Shown here: piece after piece, positions 50,507 to 59,567 of the stretch
Layout of the letters: each line of letters begins with the position of its first letter
How positions within the stretch are numbered: the first letter of the stretch is position 1
NCBI GenBank assembly: GCA_004193285.1
Contig: SECP01000011.1
Span: 62,001 to 126,000 of the forward strand
Length of the DNA: 64,000 nucleotides
DNA from: Myxococcales bacterium
GTDB taxonomy: Bacteria > Myxococcota_A > Polyangia > Polyangiales > Polyangiaceae
Direction of reading: 5' to 3'
The notes under the pieces: generated by a model
Seen by the model: only the letters and a program-made list of their open reading frames with translations
What the model was told of the DNA's origin: nothing
The model's database searches: none
Made by a program: the position numbers and the translations under genes

Positions 50507-51743
50507 AGACGTCACCGTCGCAGTGGCCAGCGCTTTTGGCAGTGAGGTGGCGGTAGTGATAGCCCTTTTCCTTCAGGGCGGCGGCGGTGCGCTGATTGGC
50601 CATCACCCAATTGTGATGCCCTGACTCGGGCGCGTTGGCGCCGTTGTCCGCATCCGAATGGTGCAAGAAGATTCGAAGCGGCTTCTTGTCCGCATTCTGA
50701 ATCAGCTTCATCCCCGAGTGATACTCCCACGCGCCGAGCGGGTACGTCTTCTCCTCGGCCGCGTCGTCATCTTGCTGATCGACGAAGGTGCCCGAGTACG
50801 TGATCAAGCGATGGAAGAGATCCGGACGGAACCAGCCCATCGTCAGGGCGGCGGCGCCCCCGGAGCTACAGCCCATCGTGGCGCGACCCTCGGGGTCCGT
50901 CGTCAGCTTGAAACCGGGGTAAGCCTGCTTGATTTCCGCATTGTTTTCGACTGCGGGCAGCACCTCTTCGTTGATGAAACGTACGAAGCGGTCCGACATC
51001 GTGTCGTATTCGAGCCCGCGCTGGCTGCCTTTACTGTCGCCGCCCCCGTTCGCGACCGCGATCGCGACGAACGCCGGTAATCGGCGCTGCGGATCCGTCG
51101 AGATGGTCAGGTTGTCCAGCGCGCGCGAGACCAGCCCCAACTGCCCAGGGCCGTCGTGAATGACGAGGAGCGGGGCCGGCTTCCCTGCCTTGTACTGAAC
51201 CGGCACGTACACGTCGATGCGCCGGGAGAACGCGCGCTTGGTGTTCAGAGTCGCGTCGTCCCCTTGGTAGAATTTGCTGTCTTGCGATTCCACTTGGAAT
51301 CGGAATGAGCGGCCCTTCGCGCTGCCGCGGTCCCGCAGGTCTTCTACCGGGCCATTGGGGTAACTCGGGCCCACCTCCACTTCACCGTCGCCCTCGGGCC
51401 CGGGGTCGACCACCGCGCCGCCGGCCGCTCCGCCTGAGCCACCGGCGCCGCCAACGGCCGCGGCGCCGCCGCCTCCTGCCCCGGTGCCAGCGGTTGCGCC
51501 GGTAGCGGACCCGCTGCCTCCTCCAGATCCGCCATTGCCTGCGCCAGCCGCGGACGTGCCGCCCGCCGGCATGCCGCCCGCTGCGGGGACGCCGCCGCTG
51601 CTGGTTCCACCTTGCTCCGCACCGGCAGTGAGCGAGCTGCCGGAGCCTCCACCACCGGACCCCGGCGACAAAGGCTCGCTATTCGAGCCGCAAGCGATGG
51701 TCGCAATGCTGGCGCACGCCAAGAGGAGCAACGTCTGGTTCAT
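50448..51743 (-). CDS. CE1/esterase-D-type esterase lipoprotein
   Basis: This 431-aa protein starts at ATG 51743. The signal ends ATIAC (Cys 17); about 100 residues of Gly/Ser/Ala linker follow. The catalytic domain (about 140-431) has VYVPVQYKAGKPAPLLVIHDGPG, the nucleophile elbow GCSSGG (Ser near 292) and, late, KSAGHCDGDVF with the probable catalytic His. The layout is that of esterase-D-like and feruloyl/acetyl-xylan esterases (CE1). It likely removes ester groups from plant polysaccharide at the cell surface. Its 3' end overlaps the end of the convergent GH-like pseudogene. Confidence 0.85.
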   Translation of the reverse strand: MNQTLLLLACASIATIACGSNSEPLSPGSGGGGSGSSLTAGAEQGGTSSGGVPAAGGMPAGGTSAAGAGNGGSGGGSGSATGATAGTGAGGGGAAAVGGAGGSGGAAGGAVVDPGPEGDGEVEVGPSYPNGPVEDLRDRGSAKGRSFRFQVESQDSKFYQGDDATLNTKRAFSRRIDVYVPVQYKAGKPAPLLVIHDGPGQLGLVSRALDNLTISTDPQRRLPAFVAIAVANGGGDSKGSQRGLEYDTMSDRFVRFINEEVLPAVENNAEIKQAYPGFKLTTDPEGRATMGCSSGGAAALTMGWFRPDLFHRLITYSGTFVDQQDDDAAEEKTYPLGAWEYHSGMKLIQNADKKPLRIFLHHSDADNGANAPESGHHNWVMANQRTAAALKEKGYHYRHLTAKSAGHCDGDVFNATLADTLVWAWRGYPTD

Positions 51744-51769
51744 GGTTCGGTGCTTGGGGCAGCAGAGCA

Positions 51770-53179
51770 CTAGGTCGTGAGCAGGCCGCCGATGAGCTGA
51801 TTGCTGTCCGCAAAGCTCGTGGCGGGGACGCCTGCGGCTTGAAGTAGGGCGAGGTGCACGTTCGCCATGCGGTTCGTATTCGGAATCTCGAGCGCGCGAG
51901 TGCGATTGTCTCGATTGCGGCTTCCGGCGAGGGACCGAGCTTTGCCGTCCTCCGGCGAGTAGTGCAGGTGGCGGCCGGTAGCGATGCCTCCGCCGCCGTT
52001 GCCGGCGATCAGACAAGGCATGTCGTCATGATCATGGGGAGCGCCTTCGCCGACCTCCGAGCTCACGAGGAGAGCCGTATTGTGAAGCACGGTCTTGTCG
52101 CCCTCCGGCACGTCCTTCAGGCTCGTGAGGAAGCCCGCGAGCTGCTCCATCTCCCACTGAATGCAGCGCGCCACCGCCGCGGGGTTGCCGTTCACGTTCA
52201 TGTTGTGGGTCATGCCGTGGTAGTCGCCGGCGTCGACCCACGGCATCGGGCCAGGACCGAAGGCGTTGCCGAGGCTGAACGTGATGACGCGCGTCAGGTC
52301 GCACCGGACCGCGAACTCCATCACCTTCAGCATCGCGGCCATGCGCGTGTCGTAAGACTTGCTGTTCTCCGGCGCGACCTCCGCTTGACACGCGGCGGTG
52401 GCGACGCCCGAGTCCAGCTGCTTTTCGGTCGTGCGCACGGAGGTGAGGTACTGCTCCAGCTTCTGGCGATCCTCGGCGGTCAGCTTGGGGGACAAGCGCC
52501 CAGCCTCCTTCACCAAGTAGTCCAGCACGCTCTTTTCCCCGCGCTTGATGCGTTCCCGCTGCTCCACCGACATGCTGGCGTCTTCGTTGCCGAGCAGCCA
52601 GGTCCACGCCTTCTTCGGATCGGTCTCCTTGGAACGCGGGGTCCTTTCGTCACTCCACGAGATGGACTGCGCGTACGCGCAGCCGTAGCCGTTGTCGCAA
52701 TTGCCGGAGCCGCCGCCGCCAGACATGCCAATCTCGAGTGAGGGGCGCGGAGTGAAGGCGCCGAGGGTCGCGGCCGCGACTTGGTCGACCGAGATGCCCA
52801 GCTCGTAGTTGTCTACGGACTTTCGCGGCGCGACGCAGGTGAGCATGGCCGCCATACCACTGGCGTGATCGCCAGGCCCTTCCGGGTAGCCCGCGAGGTT
52901 GTCCACCCCGGTCAGGACGTTGATGTCGCCGAAGAGCCCGGCCTTGGCCAGCGGAGCGAGGCTGGCCGGGGGCTTGGCAGGGTCCAGCAGGGTGCCTTCC
53001 GGATCCCAAAGGTCGTGGAGGATGCCGTTCGGGATGTGCCAGTAAATGAGCCGCGTCGCCGTTGCCGGGGCCGCTTGCAGGTGGCGTGGAGCCAGCGATT
53101 CCATGAACGGAAGCGCCAAGCAAACGCCCGTGCCTCGCAGAATGGCGCGGCGTGAGAGTAGTCCACGGTGGTTCATCAT
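51770..53179 (-). CDS. DUF1552 secreted protein
   Basis: This 469-aa protein has a twin-Arg-like start (LLSRRAILRGTGVCLALPFMESL) and the DUF1552 body, a sulfatase-like/alkaline-phosphatase-like fold typical of Planctomycetes and myxobacteria: YWHIPNGILHDLWDP, NVLTGVDN, GDHASGMAAMLT, ISVDQVAA and a late EVGEGAPHDHDDMPCLIAG. ATG 53179 with AAAGG upstream is chosen; GTG 53191 would give a GTGA overlap with the DUF1592 gene. The pair DUF1592-DUF1552 is a standing association in these phyla. Biochemical role not established. Confidence 0.9.
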   Translation of the reverse strand: MMNHRGLLSRRAILRGTGVCLALPFMESLAPRHLQAAPATATRLIYWHIPNGILHDLWDPEGTLLDPAKPPASLAPLAKAGLFGDINVLTGVDNLAGYPEGPGDHASGMAAMLTCVAPRKSVDNYELGISVDQVAAATLGAFTPRPSLEIGMSGGGGSGNCDNGYGCAYAQSISWSDERTPRSKETDPKKAWTWLLGNEDASMSVEQRERIKRGEKSVLDYLVKEAGRLSPKLTAEDRQKLEQYLTSVRTTEKQLDSGVATAACQAEVAPENSKSYDTRMAAMLKVMEFAVRCDLTRVITFSLGNAFGPGPMPWVDAGDYHGMTHNMNVNGNPAAVARCIQWEMEQLAGFLTSLKDVPEGDKTVLHNTALLVSSEVGEGAPHDHDDMPCLIAGNGGGGIATGRHLHYSPEDGKARSLAGSRNRDNRTRALEIPNTNRMANVHLALLQAAGVPATSFADSNQLIGGLLTT

Positions 53180-53187
53180 CGAGCCTT

Positions 53188-54933
53188 TCACGGTGCGCTC
53201 GCCTCGTCCTCGCGCTTGCGGAACGCGTCAGAAGTAGCGATAGCCTCGATCAGTTTGGGAAAGAGCTGCCCCGAAGCGGCGAAGGATTTGCCGACTTCGT
53301 CCAAAATGAACGAGTCGAAGTCACTGCCGGGCCGCGCGCCTCGGCCGAGGCCGTACGCGAAGACATGCTCGGCAACACAGCGGGAAACGCTCGGCGCGGT
53401 GGCGATGATTTGGCCAAGCTCGGCCGGGTTCGCGAACGGCACCTCCCCCGCGCCGCTCTTGAAGACGCCAGAAGGGTCGATGACGGTGCCTCGATCTTCC
53501 GTCCGGAACGAGCCGATGCCGTCGTATTGCTCCAACGCCAAGCCCAACGGATCCATCAAGACGTGGCAGGCCTTGCAGATCGGGTCGGTTTGATGCCCGG
53601 CGAGCTGCTCCTTGCGGCTCGAACCGTTCACGCGCGGCGGCGGCTCCGGGATGGCGAAGGTGGGCTCCGGCGGCTGCTGACAGAGTAGGTTCGCGAGCAT
53701 CCACTTCCCGCGTTTCACGGGATGGCTGTCGTCCGTGTACGCCACCGCGGTGAGGAAGCTCGCTTGGGTGAGCAGTCCCCCCCGGTTCGCCGGGAGCTTC
53801 GTGAAAACCGGCTGAGCCGAACCGACAGGAGCCATGCCGTAGTGCTCCGCGAGGCGATCGTTCACGTAGCCCGAGGTGGACGTGAAGAGCTCCGGCAGCG
53901 GGCGGGTTCCCCGCGCCACGTCGACGAAGAAGCGCATCGTTTCCGCGCCCATGGCCGCGCGCAGCTCCTCGTCGAATTCGCCGTACACTTCCGGGCTCGG
54001 CCGAGCGCTTTGTAGCTCGCGCACCGGGAGCCACTGGCTGCCGAAGTTCTCGGAAAAGGCCGCGGCCTTTTCACTCGCGAGCATGCGGGTGACTTGGCTC
54101 GCGAGCCCCGCCGCGTCTGTGAGCTGGCCGCTGGCGGCTGCGGAGGTGAGCTCCGCATCCGGCATCGTGCTCCACAAGAAGTAGGACAGTCGCGATGCGA
54201 CCTCGTAGCCGTTGAGAGCCCGCACCCCGGCCACTCCAGAGTTGCGCTCGACCCGGTACAGGAATTCTGGAGCGAGCAGGACTGCCTGTAAGACGCGCGC
54301 GAACGCCTCGTCCTCCGTGCTGCCGTCGGCGTGGTTCGCGGTGTAGAGGGCGACCAGCGGCTCCACGTCACCGGCTTCCACCGGTCGGCGCCACGCCCGC
54401 GGCAGGAGCTCGTTCAAAGAAGCGGTGACGCACGCCTCCTTCTCCGCCGCCAAGTTGCACCCGAGGACGCTGCTCCGCCGGTCCGACGACAAGACCTCCG
54501 CGGCGATGCGCTTGGCCGCGTCCGAGAAGTACCCGAATTGAATGTCGGTCAGGGTGAGCGCGGAGGCGACGTTGTCGAACCCGAAGGCGGTAAAGTCCGC
54601 GGGAAAGCTCTCCGGCAAGCGCTGACTGGTGCCGAGCAGGTCACGCACGGTGTTGTTGTATTCGGCAATATTGAGGCGATGGGGAAGCACGCGACCCGGA
54701 CCGGTCAGCGGCGCGGTGACGCCGCTCCCGCTTCCACCGGCCATACCTGACGAACCGGGGCCCGCGGAGTTGGTCCCACCCGCCCCGCTCTGCCCGGGAC
54801 CGGCTCCGGTTGGGCTGCCGCTCTTCATGTCATCACCGCCGACGACTCCGGTGCAGCCCGACGCAGCGACGAGGCCCACCACGAAGGTGGAGACCATCGC
54901 CATCTGCCTGGTCAGAGCTTTCGTCTTCACCAT
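53188..54933 (-). CDS. DUF1587/1592/1595/1588/1585 lipoprotein
   Basis: The 581-aa product starts at ATG 54933 (AAGGA upstream; ATG 54951 lacks one). The signal ends VAASGC, followed by a Gly/Ser linker to about residue 80. Domains in order: DUF1587 (RVLPHRLNIAEYNNTVRDLLG), DUF1595 (LLPRAWRRPVEAGDVEPLV), DUF1592 (RVLQAVLLAPEFLYRVE through NFGSQWLPVREL), DUF1588 (GLLTQASFLTAVAYTDDSHPVKRGKWMLANLLC) and DUF1585 with CKACHVLMDPLGLALEQYD, a CxxCH heme-binding site. It precedes the DUF1552 gene and overlaps it at the start. Proposed to be a surface heme protein acting with DUF1552; function unknown. Confidence 0.92.
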   Translation of the reverse strand: MVKTKALTRQMAMVSTFVVGLVAASGCTGVVGGDDMKSGSPTGAGPGQSGAGGTNSAGPGSSGMAGGSGSGVTAPLTGPGRVLPHRLNIAEYNNTVRDLLGTSQRLPESFPADFTAFGFDNVASALTLTDIQFGYFSDAAKRIAAEVLSSDRRSSVLGCNLAAEKEACVTASLNELLPRAWRRPVEAGDVEPLVALYTANHADGSTEDEAFARVLQAVLLAPEFLYRVERNSGVAGVRALNGYEVASRLSYFLWSTMPDAELTSAAASGQLTDAAGLASQVTRMLASEKAAAFSENFGSQWLPVRELQSARPSPEVYGEFDEELRAAMGAETMRFFVDVARGTRPLPELFTSTSGYVNDRLAEHYGMAPVGSAQPVFTKLPANRGGLLTQASFLTAVAYTDDSHPVKRGKWMLANLLCQQPPEPTFAIPEPPPRVNGSSRKEQLAGHQTDPICKACHVLMDPLGLALEQYDGIGSFRTEDRGTVIDPSGVFKSGAGEVPFANPAELGQIIATAPSVSRCVAEHVFAYGLGRGARPGSDFDSFILDEVGKSFAASGQLFPKLIEAIATSDAFRKREDEASAP

Positions 54934-55157
54934 GAGGTCCTTGTGTTTCATGACAAACCAATCTGGAGGTCGCGCCACGTGGGGCCGAGGTGCGGACGAG
55001 TGATGAAAAAGGAACCCGGGGCTGCCTTGCTCAGCACATGGGGTACTTGCGCTCCGGCTGGACGATCGGGCGGACCTTTGTTTGAGAAATCCGCTAATGG
55101 CGCCGCGCCGTTTGCGCCGCAAAATTGCACCCACGCGCGCGGCACCGTGCCCACCGG

Positions 55158-56255
55158 TCAGTCCGCGATACGCGTCGCGACGAACGAAAAGACACCGAGC
55201 TCCAGCAGCGTCTCCTTCGCGGAGTCGCACGCGGCGTCCGGGCAGAGGCGCGCGCGCGGAACTTGCGAGAGGTGGCGCTGCTCTCCGATGAGACAGCTGC
55301 GGTACGCGAGCTCCGGCGCCTGGAGCGGAGTCGTTTCCCAAGCACGCTCCACCGCCGCCAGCTCGACGCGGAAGCCGGACTGCTCGCTGAACCAGCCCCG
55401 AAGGAGGTCCTGAAAGTGCTGTGCGGTGGATACCGGGCGCCCGCCCCACCCTTCGAGCTCGCGCCGCACGCTCGGAGCGGCAAGCTCGAACGCGGCGCGG
55501 AAGGCATCGCGCAGGACGGCCCTGAACCTGGGGCTTTCCTGAAGCTGGATCAGCTCCCGAGTGGGCGCACCCGGCGTGCGCGGCGGCGCGGCGAAGAGCT
55601 CGAGGTATTCACCGAGAGGGTGGGCGGCGGGGTGGTTGCTCGCCCCGAGCGAGCTCACCACGAGCGCCAGCTGCCGGCGCGGCATCAGCCACAAGTCTTC
55701 CGGCCATTCTTGGGCGCTGGGGTCGGTGAAGCAATTGGGGAAGGGCACGAGGTCCACGCTCCACAAGGACTCGACCACGCTGCCGAGGACGGTGGACATA
55801 TCCAGCCAATGAATCACGCGACCGCCAGGCCTGAGCACACGCGCCAGCTCCCGCGCCACCGCCGCTCCATCCGGCACGACGTCCAGCACGCACAGGCCGA
55901 GCACCGCCGCGCTGGAGGACGCGGCGAACGGCAACGCTTCTGCCGGCGCTTGGATGACCCGCGTTTGCGGGTGTTGCCGGCGGTAGGCGCGCGAAACCGA
56001 CGCGTCTGGCTCCGAATGGATCACGCGCGGGAGCACCGAGTCTGGGAGCCGCGCTCGGAGCTGCCCATCCCCCATCCCGATCTCGATGACGGGGCCGTCT
56101 TCGGGGAGGTACCTGGCGAGAGTGCCGGCGATGAGACGACGGCTGAGCTCCCGAAACGGCTCTCGGTCGTGGCGGACGCTCGCGAGCCTGCCTAGCGCGG
56201 GCTGCTCATCGGCGGTGGACCGATTCTTCTTGGTGCTCGAAGACTTCCAGCTCAA
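55158..56255 (-). CDS. class I SAM-dependent methyltransferase
   Basis: This 365-aa soluble protein has motif I VIEIGMGDGQLRARL, a post-I acidic residue in HSEPDAS, AEALPFAASSSAAVLGLCVLDVV (motif II) and RVLRPGGRVIHW (motif III). A long C-terminal half (about 190-365) is not part of the common methyltransferase core and may bind the substrate; it has several Cys near the end. TTG 56255 with AAGGAG upstream is used. It lies 18 bp after the FecR-TPR gene and may belong to that operon. Substrate unknown. Confidence 0.8.
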   Translation of the reverse strand: MSWKSSSTKKNRSTADEQPALGRLASVRHDREPFRELSRRLIAGTLARYLPEDGPVIEIGMGDGQLRARLPDSVLPRVIHSEPDASVSRAYRRQHPQTRVIQAPAEALPFAASSSAAVLGLCVLDVVPDGAAVARELARVLRPGGRVIHWLDMSTVLGSVVESLWSVDLVPFPNCFTDPSAQEWPEDLWLMPRRQLALVVSSLGASNHPAAHPLGEYLELFAAPPRTPGAPTRELIQLQESPRFRAVLRDAFRAAFELAAPSVRRELEGWGGRPVSTAQHFQDLLRGWFSEQSGFRVELAAVERAWETTPLQAPELAYRSCLIGEQRHLSQVPRARLCPDAACDSAKETLLELGVFSFVATRIAD

Positions 56256-56272
56256 CGCAAGGCTCTCCTTGC

Positions 56273-57823
56273 CTAACGCGGCAGCTCCTTGCGCAGCGCA
56301 GCGGCCTGAACACTCTTGGGGTACGCCTTCAGGAAGGCGTCCGAGGCCGCGCGCGCGTCGCTCGATCTGCCGAGCCCGCGAAGGGCGCGGATTCGGCCGT
56401 AGCTGGCCTCTTGGCTCAGCGAGCCTCCGCCTCGGAGGTAGGCGTCGAACGAGCGCAAGGCCGCGCTCGCGTCCCCCAGCCGAGACAGCTGGAGCTCACC
56501 GAGGGAGACCAAAGCAACCCGCGCCTCCGCGCTCCTTGCGTGCTCGCGCAGCAGCCGCTGGTACATGGCGTGCGCTTCCTTGTAGCGGCCCCCCGCGCGG
56601 AGCTCTCTGGCTTGCTCGAGCAACTTGGCGGCGGTGGACCCGCCCTGGGCGTGGGGTTTGAGGTCAGGCCGGTTAGCGACGTCGCTCACGGCCGGGGTGG
56701 CTTCGTAGTTCCGGGCCGTCTCCGCCCCGGGCTCGACCTGCACCTGCTCGACGATAGAAGCATGGCCCGCGCGCGCCACCTCCATGCGGTACGAGCCGGG
56801 CATCAGCAAGGCCGTGACCGGCGCCGCTCCCAGCTGGAGGTTCCCGAGCGCGACGGTGCTGCCGACCGCGGCTTGGACGACCAGTAGGCTCTGCGCTTGC
56901 TCCGTGAAATACTTGGTGAGGTCGACCAGCGTGGTATCGGCGAGCTCCGTACCTTCCAGCGGCTCGGAGGGCTCTGCGCCCGCTACGAAGCGCGCCGCGC
57001 GGGGAGCCTCGAAGGGAGTTTCGCGCGTACCCTGGTCGCTGAGCACCACCCCTTCGTGGACGCGCAAGGTGACTGCCGAGCCGTCGGTCTTTAGCGAAAA
57101 TATCGTCCCTTTCGCGACCACCGAGCCCGCCGAAGTCTCGAAACCAAAGGAGCTACCCGCCGGCTGTCGGTCGAGATGCGCGACGACGTGTCCCTGATGC
57201 AGCCGGAAGCGCCGACGATCGACCTCCAGCGTCTCGATCGAGAGCGCGGTCCCTCCTTCCAAGCAGGCCGCGACTCCCGGCGGGACCAGCACACAGGCGC
57301 GCCCCTGCTCGACCGAAAGGGCGCTACCCCTCGTGAGGAATTGGCCCGCCACTGCCGGACGCCCGTTGACGAAGACCTCGCCCGCGGCCAGAGCCAGGCG
57401 CGCGCTGCCGTTGCGCGCCCTCGTGGGCGCCGTCGCGGCGGGCCCCCGAGCTTCACTCGGGACGAGGGCCTGCCGTGAAGAGCTCCCGGGCTCGAGCGGT
57501 ATCCAGATGGCAGCGCTCGCGGCCGCGGCCGCGCCCAGCACTGCCGCGACTGCCACCGCGCTCCGCCGCCAGGAGGCTGGACGGCGCTGCCAGCCTGAAA
57601 GCCACGCTCGCGGCGCGGGCCCTGCGCCTTCATCCGGAGACCAGCACGTGAGCCGGGAGGGATCTTCGAGCGCTTGCCCCAAGCTCTCCCACAACCGGGC
57701 CTCGGTCGCGCAGTCGCGGCAGCCACTGGGGTGACTGCGCAAATACAGCCTTTCTTCCGACGTGAGCGCCTCTCCGATCGCCGCCTTGTCCGAAAGGGCG
57801 GCCCAGGTCGCGCAATCATTCAT
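56273..57823 (-). CDS. FecR-domain membrane protein with zinc-finger head and TPR tail
   Basis: This 516-aa protein starts at ATG 57823 with GAGGAGG upstream and overlaps the sigma gene by 8 bases. The cytoplasmic N-terminus (about 1-70) has an anti-sigma-type HxxxC-xxC segment (LRSHPSGCRDCATEARLW), then one membrane helix (about 88-108), a periplasmic FecR domain (about 135-270, GEVFVNGRPAVAGQFL to GTIFSLKTDGSAVTLRVHEGVV), a PEGA-like beta repeat, and TPR repeats (about 395-510). It likely holds the ECF sigma factor inactive and senses the envelope through its periplasmic part. Confidence 0.87.
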   Translation of the reverse strand: MNDCATWAALSDKAAIGEALTSEERLYLRSHPSGCRDCATEARLWESLGQALEDPSRLTCWSPDEGAGPAPRAWLSGWQRRPASWRRSAVAVAAVLGAAAAASAAIWIPLEPGSSSRQALVPSEARGPAATAPTRARNGSARLALAAGEVFVNGRPAVAGQFLTRGSALSVEQGRACVLVPPGVAACLEGGTALSIETLEVDRRRFRLHQGHVVAHLDRQPAGSSFGFETSAGSVVAKGTIFSLKTDGSAVTLRVHEGVVLSDQGTRETPFEAPRAARFVAGAEPSEPLEGTELADTTLVDLTKYFTEQAQSLLVVQAAVGSTVALGNLQLGAAPVTALLMPGSYRMEVARAGHASIVEQVQVEPGAETARNYEATPAVSDVANRPDLKPHAQGGSTAAKLLEQARELRAGGRYKEAHAMYQRLLREHARSAEARVALVSLGELQLSRLGDASAALRSFDAYLRGGGSLSQEASYGRIRALRGLGRSSDARAASDAFLKAYPKSVQAAALRKELPR

Positions 57824-58397
57824 GATTCCTCCTCGGGCCAAGCGGCACCAGCCCCAGCTCACGACGCAAGGTCTTGCGAACCTGCATCCTCGCTTGGTGC
57901 AAACGGTCTTTGACCGTGTTGGGAGACACCTCCGTGAGCTCGGCGATCTCTTCGACCGAGTAGCCCATCACGTGCCGCAGCACCAACGCGACGCGCCGCG
58001 TTTCTGGCAGCTCGCCCAAGTACTCGATGATCGCTCGCGGCACGCGGTGATCGGCCGGGGCTTGAGCCTCCGCCACGAGCTCTTCTGGGTCGACGCTCGC
58101 GTCCCGCGCGGTACGGACGCGGCGACTCCGAGCGTGACGCACCGCCGTGCGTACGGCGATGCTGTCGGCCCAGGGCAGCAGGTTGTCTCCCTTGAACGAG
58201 GGGAGCGACTGAAAGAGCTCCAGAAAAATGCTCTGGGTGGCATCCTCCGCGTCCGCCGAATTGCCGACGATGGAGAGAGCGATGCCGCGTAAGCGCCGTG
58301 ACAGCTGCTCCACGATGAGACGACGCGCGGTCGAGCTTCCAGCGAGGGCTTGCCTCACCAGCTCGGACACGTCGGGGGTGCGCTGCGTGGCGTTCAT
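57816..58397 (-). CDS. ECF-type RNA polymerase sigma factor
   Basis: This is a 193-aa sigma factor. Region 2 is in LRGIALSIVGNSADAEDATQSIFLELFQSLPSF and region 4 in YSVEEIAELTEVSPNTVKDRLHQARMQVRKTL. No extra C-terminal domain. The following gene encodes a zinc-finger anti-sigma with a periplasmic FecR domain and overlaps it by 8 bases, the usual pairing. Targets are unknown; the upstream outer-membrane-type gene (58462-59565) on the same strand is a candidate. Confidence 0.93.
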   Translation of the reverse strand: MNATQRTPDVSELVRQALAGSSTARRLIVEQLSRRLRGIALSIVGNSADAEDATQSIFLELFQSLPSFKGDNLLPWADSIAVRTAVRHARSRRVRTARDASVDPEELVAEAQAPADHRVPRAIIEYLGELPETRRVALVLRHVMGYSVEEIAELTEVSPNTVKDRLHQARMQVRKTLRRELGLVPLGPRRNHE

Positions 58398-58461
58398 AGA
58401 CCGGGCGGTTGCTCTTCTTCGGCTCGTTGGCGGGGCTGCCGCAAACGGGGCGGAAAAATCT

Positions 58462-59565
58462 TTACCAAGCTGAAATCAGCAGCCCCAGCTCCGCCCGGGG
58501 CCGAACCCGCAGCACGGAGCTCAAGGCTTCGCTACCCCCTGGCTGCGCCGAGACCGAGTGCGAGAAGGGCCTCACGAGGTAATCCGCGCCCACCGTGAGC
58601 ACGCCGAACCAGCGTTTGGAAAAGGGCACCGTAGCCCCCGCGCGCGCCGAAAGTGCCCAAAGCCAGCGCGCACTGTCTGGCGTAGCGGACCACCCGCTGC
58701 TCACCCGAGTGGTGCTCCGTTCCAGGTAGTCCGCCGAGAGCGCGCCACGCGCGTCCAGCTCCAACCAGCGCATTCGCAGTCGCGCGCCGGCGAAGAGCTC
58801 GAAGGGGTGACGGGCGAGGCGAACGGCGGTGCCGCCTGACTCGAGACCCAGTCGCGAAAAAAACGTGTAGCTCGAGCCCAGGAAAAGAGGCGAGCCTCGC
58901 GGATGAAGGCTGAGTACGACGGCCAGGCCGTGCTGCCAGGGCGCGCCTCGCACGAAGACGGTGCCCACGTAGCTGGCTCCCGCACGCACGTGAGAGATCT
59001 CGTCACGCTGCGGGGTGAGAGCTGCAGCCGGCGCCAAATCCGTCTCCTTGCGGCTCGGGACGGCTTCGGGTCGGGGCAGCTGGATCTCGCTCATGCCGAC
59101 GGACTCGCCCTCCAGCATGGCCGCGACCGCTGAACGCAAGATGATGGCGAGCGACTCGGATTGAGACGCGGTCGAGCCGTCCGAGTCTGCCTCTCGCACG
59201 TAAAGGTGGCCCTTCGCGTCGTACAGAAAGACGGAGAGCCCCTGCGAGGTCTCGAGCCAGATCACGCCCAGCGCGCGCTCACGCGCCGCTATTTGTCGGG
59301 CGCGATGGGCGGCTACGTCCAGCGGCTCCCGTGCTGCTCGCGCTATCAGGACGTTTACCTGCAGCTCGCGCAGTTGCCCGCGAAGGGCGCCGAGTAAGTC
59401 CGATTCCAAGCCCTCCGTCGCGCTGCCGCGCTCCGCCAAGACGAGCACGATCTGAGCGGACTCGGCGAGCGCGAGCCGGGCGGGCAGCACGAACAACGCG
59501 CACAGCACGCCCAGGCATTTCAGAAAACGCACGGGCCGCGGCGCAGCGACGAACAGGCCGGTCAT
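58462..59565 (-). CDS. secreted protein with C-terminal outer-membrane barrel-like region
   Basis: This 367-aa protein starts at ATG 59565, two bases after the GH43 stop. A signal peptide ends ARLALAES near residue 34. Residues about 35-150 form an alpha/beta domain (AQIVLVLAERGSATEGLESDLLGALRGQL, ALGVIWLET, LAIILRSAVAAML), and about 185-367 consists of alternating short beta strands (ASYVGTVFVRG, GLAVVLSLHPRG, LRMRWLELDARGAL) ending AELGLLISAW, like an outer-membrane barrel. Such two-part proteins accompany ECF-FecR loci in myxobacteria. Function unknown. Confidence 0.7.
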   Translation of the reverse strand: MTGLFVAAPRPVRFLKCLGVLCALFVLPARLALAESAQIVLVLAERGSATEGLESDLLGALRGQLRELQVNVLIARAAREPLDVAAHRARQIAARERALGVIWLETSQGLSVFLYDAKGHLYVREADSDGSTASQSESLAIILRSAVAAMLEGESVGMSEIQLPRPEAVPSRKETDLAPAAALTPQRDEISHVRAGASYVGTVFVRGAPWQHGLAVVLSLHPRGSPLFLGSSYTFFSRLGLESGGTAVRLARHPFELFAGARLRMRWLELDARGALSADYLERSTTRVSSGWSATPDSARWLWALSARAGATVPFSKRWFGVLTVGADYLVRPFSHSVSAQPGGSEALSSVLRVRPRAELGLLISAW

Positions 59566-59567
59566 GC

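Noticed and set aside
55050..55115. Short inverted repeat GCGGA/TCCGC upstream of the DUF1592 gene
   Set aside because: Arms of only five bases in GC-rich DNA are expected by chance.
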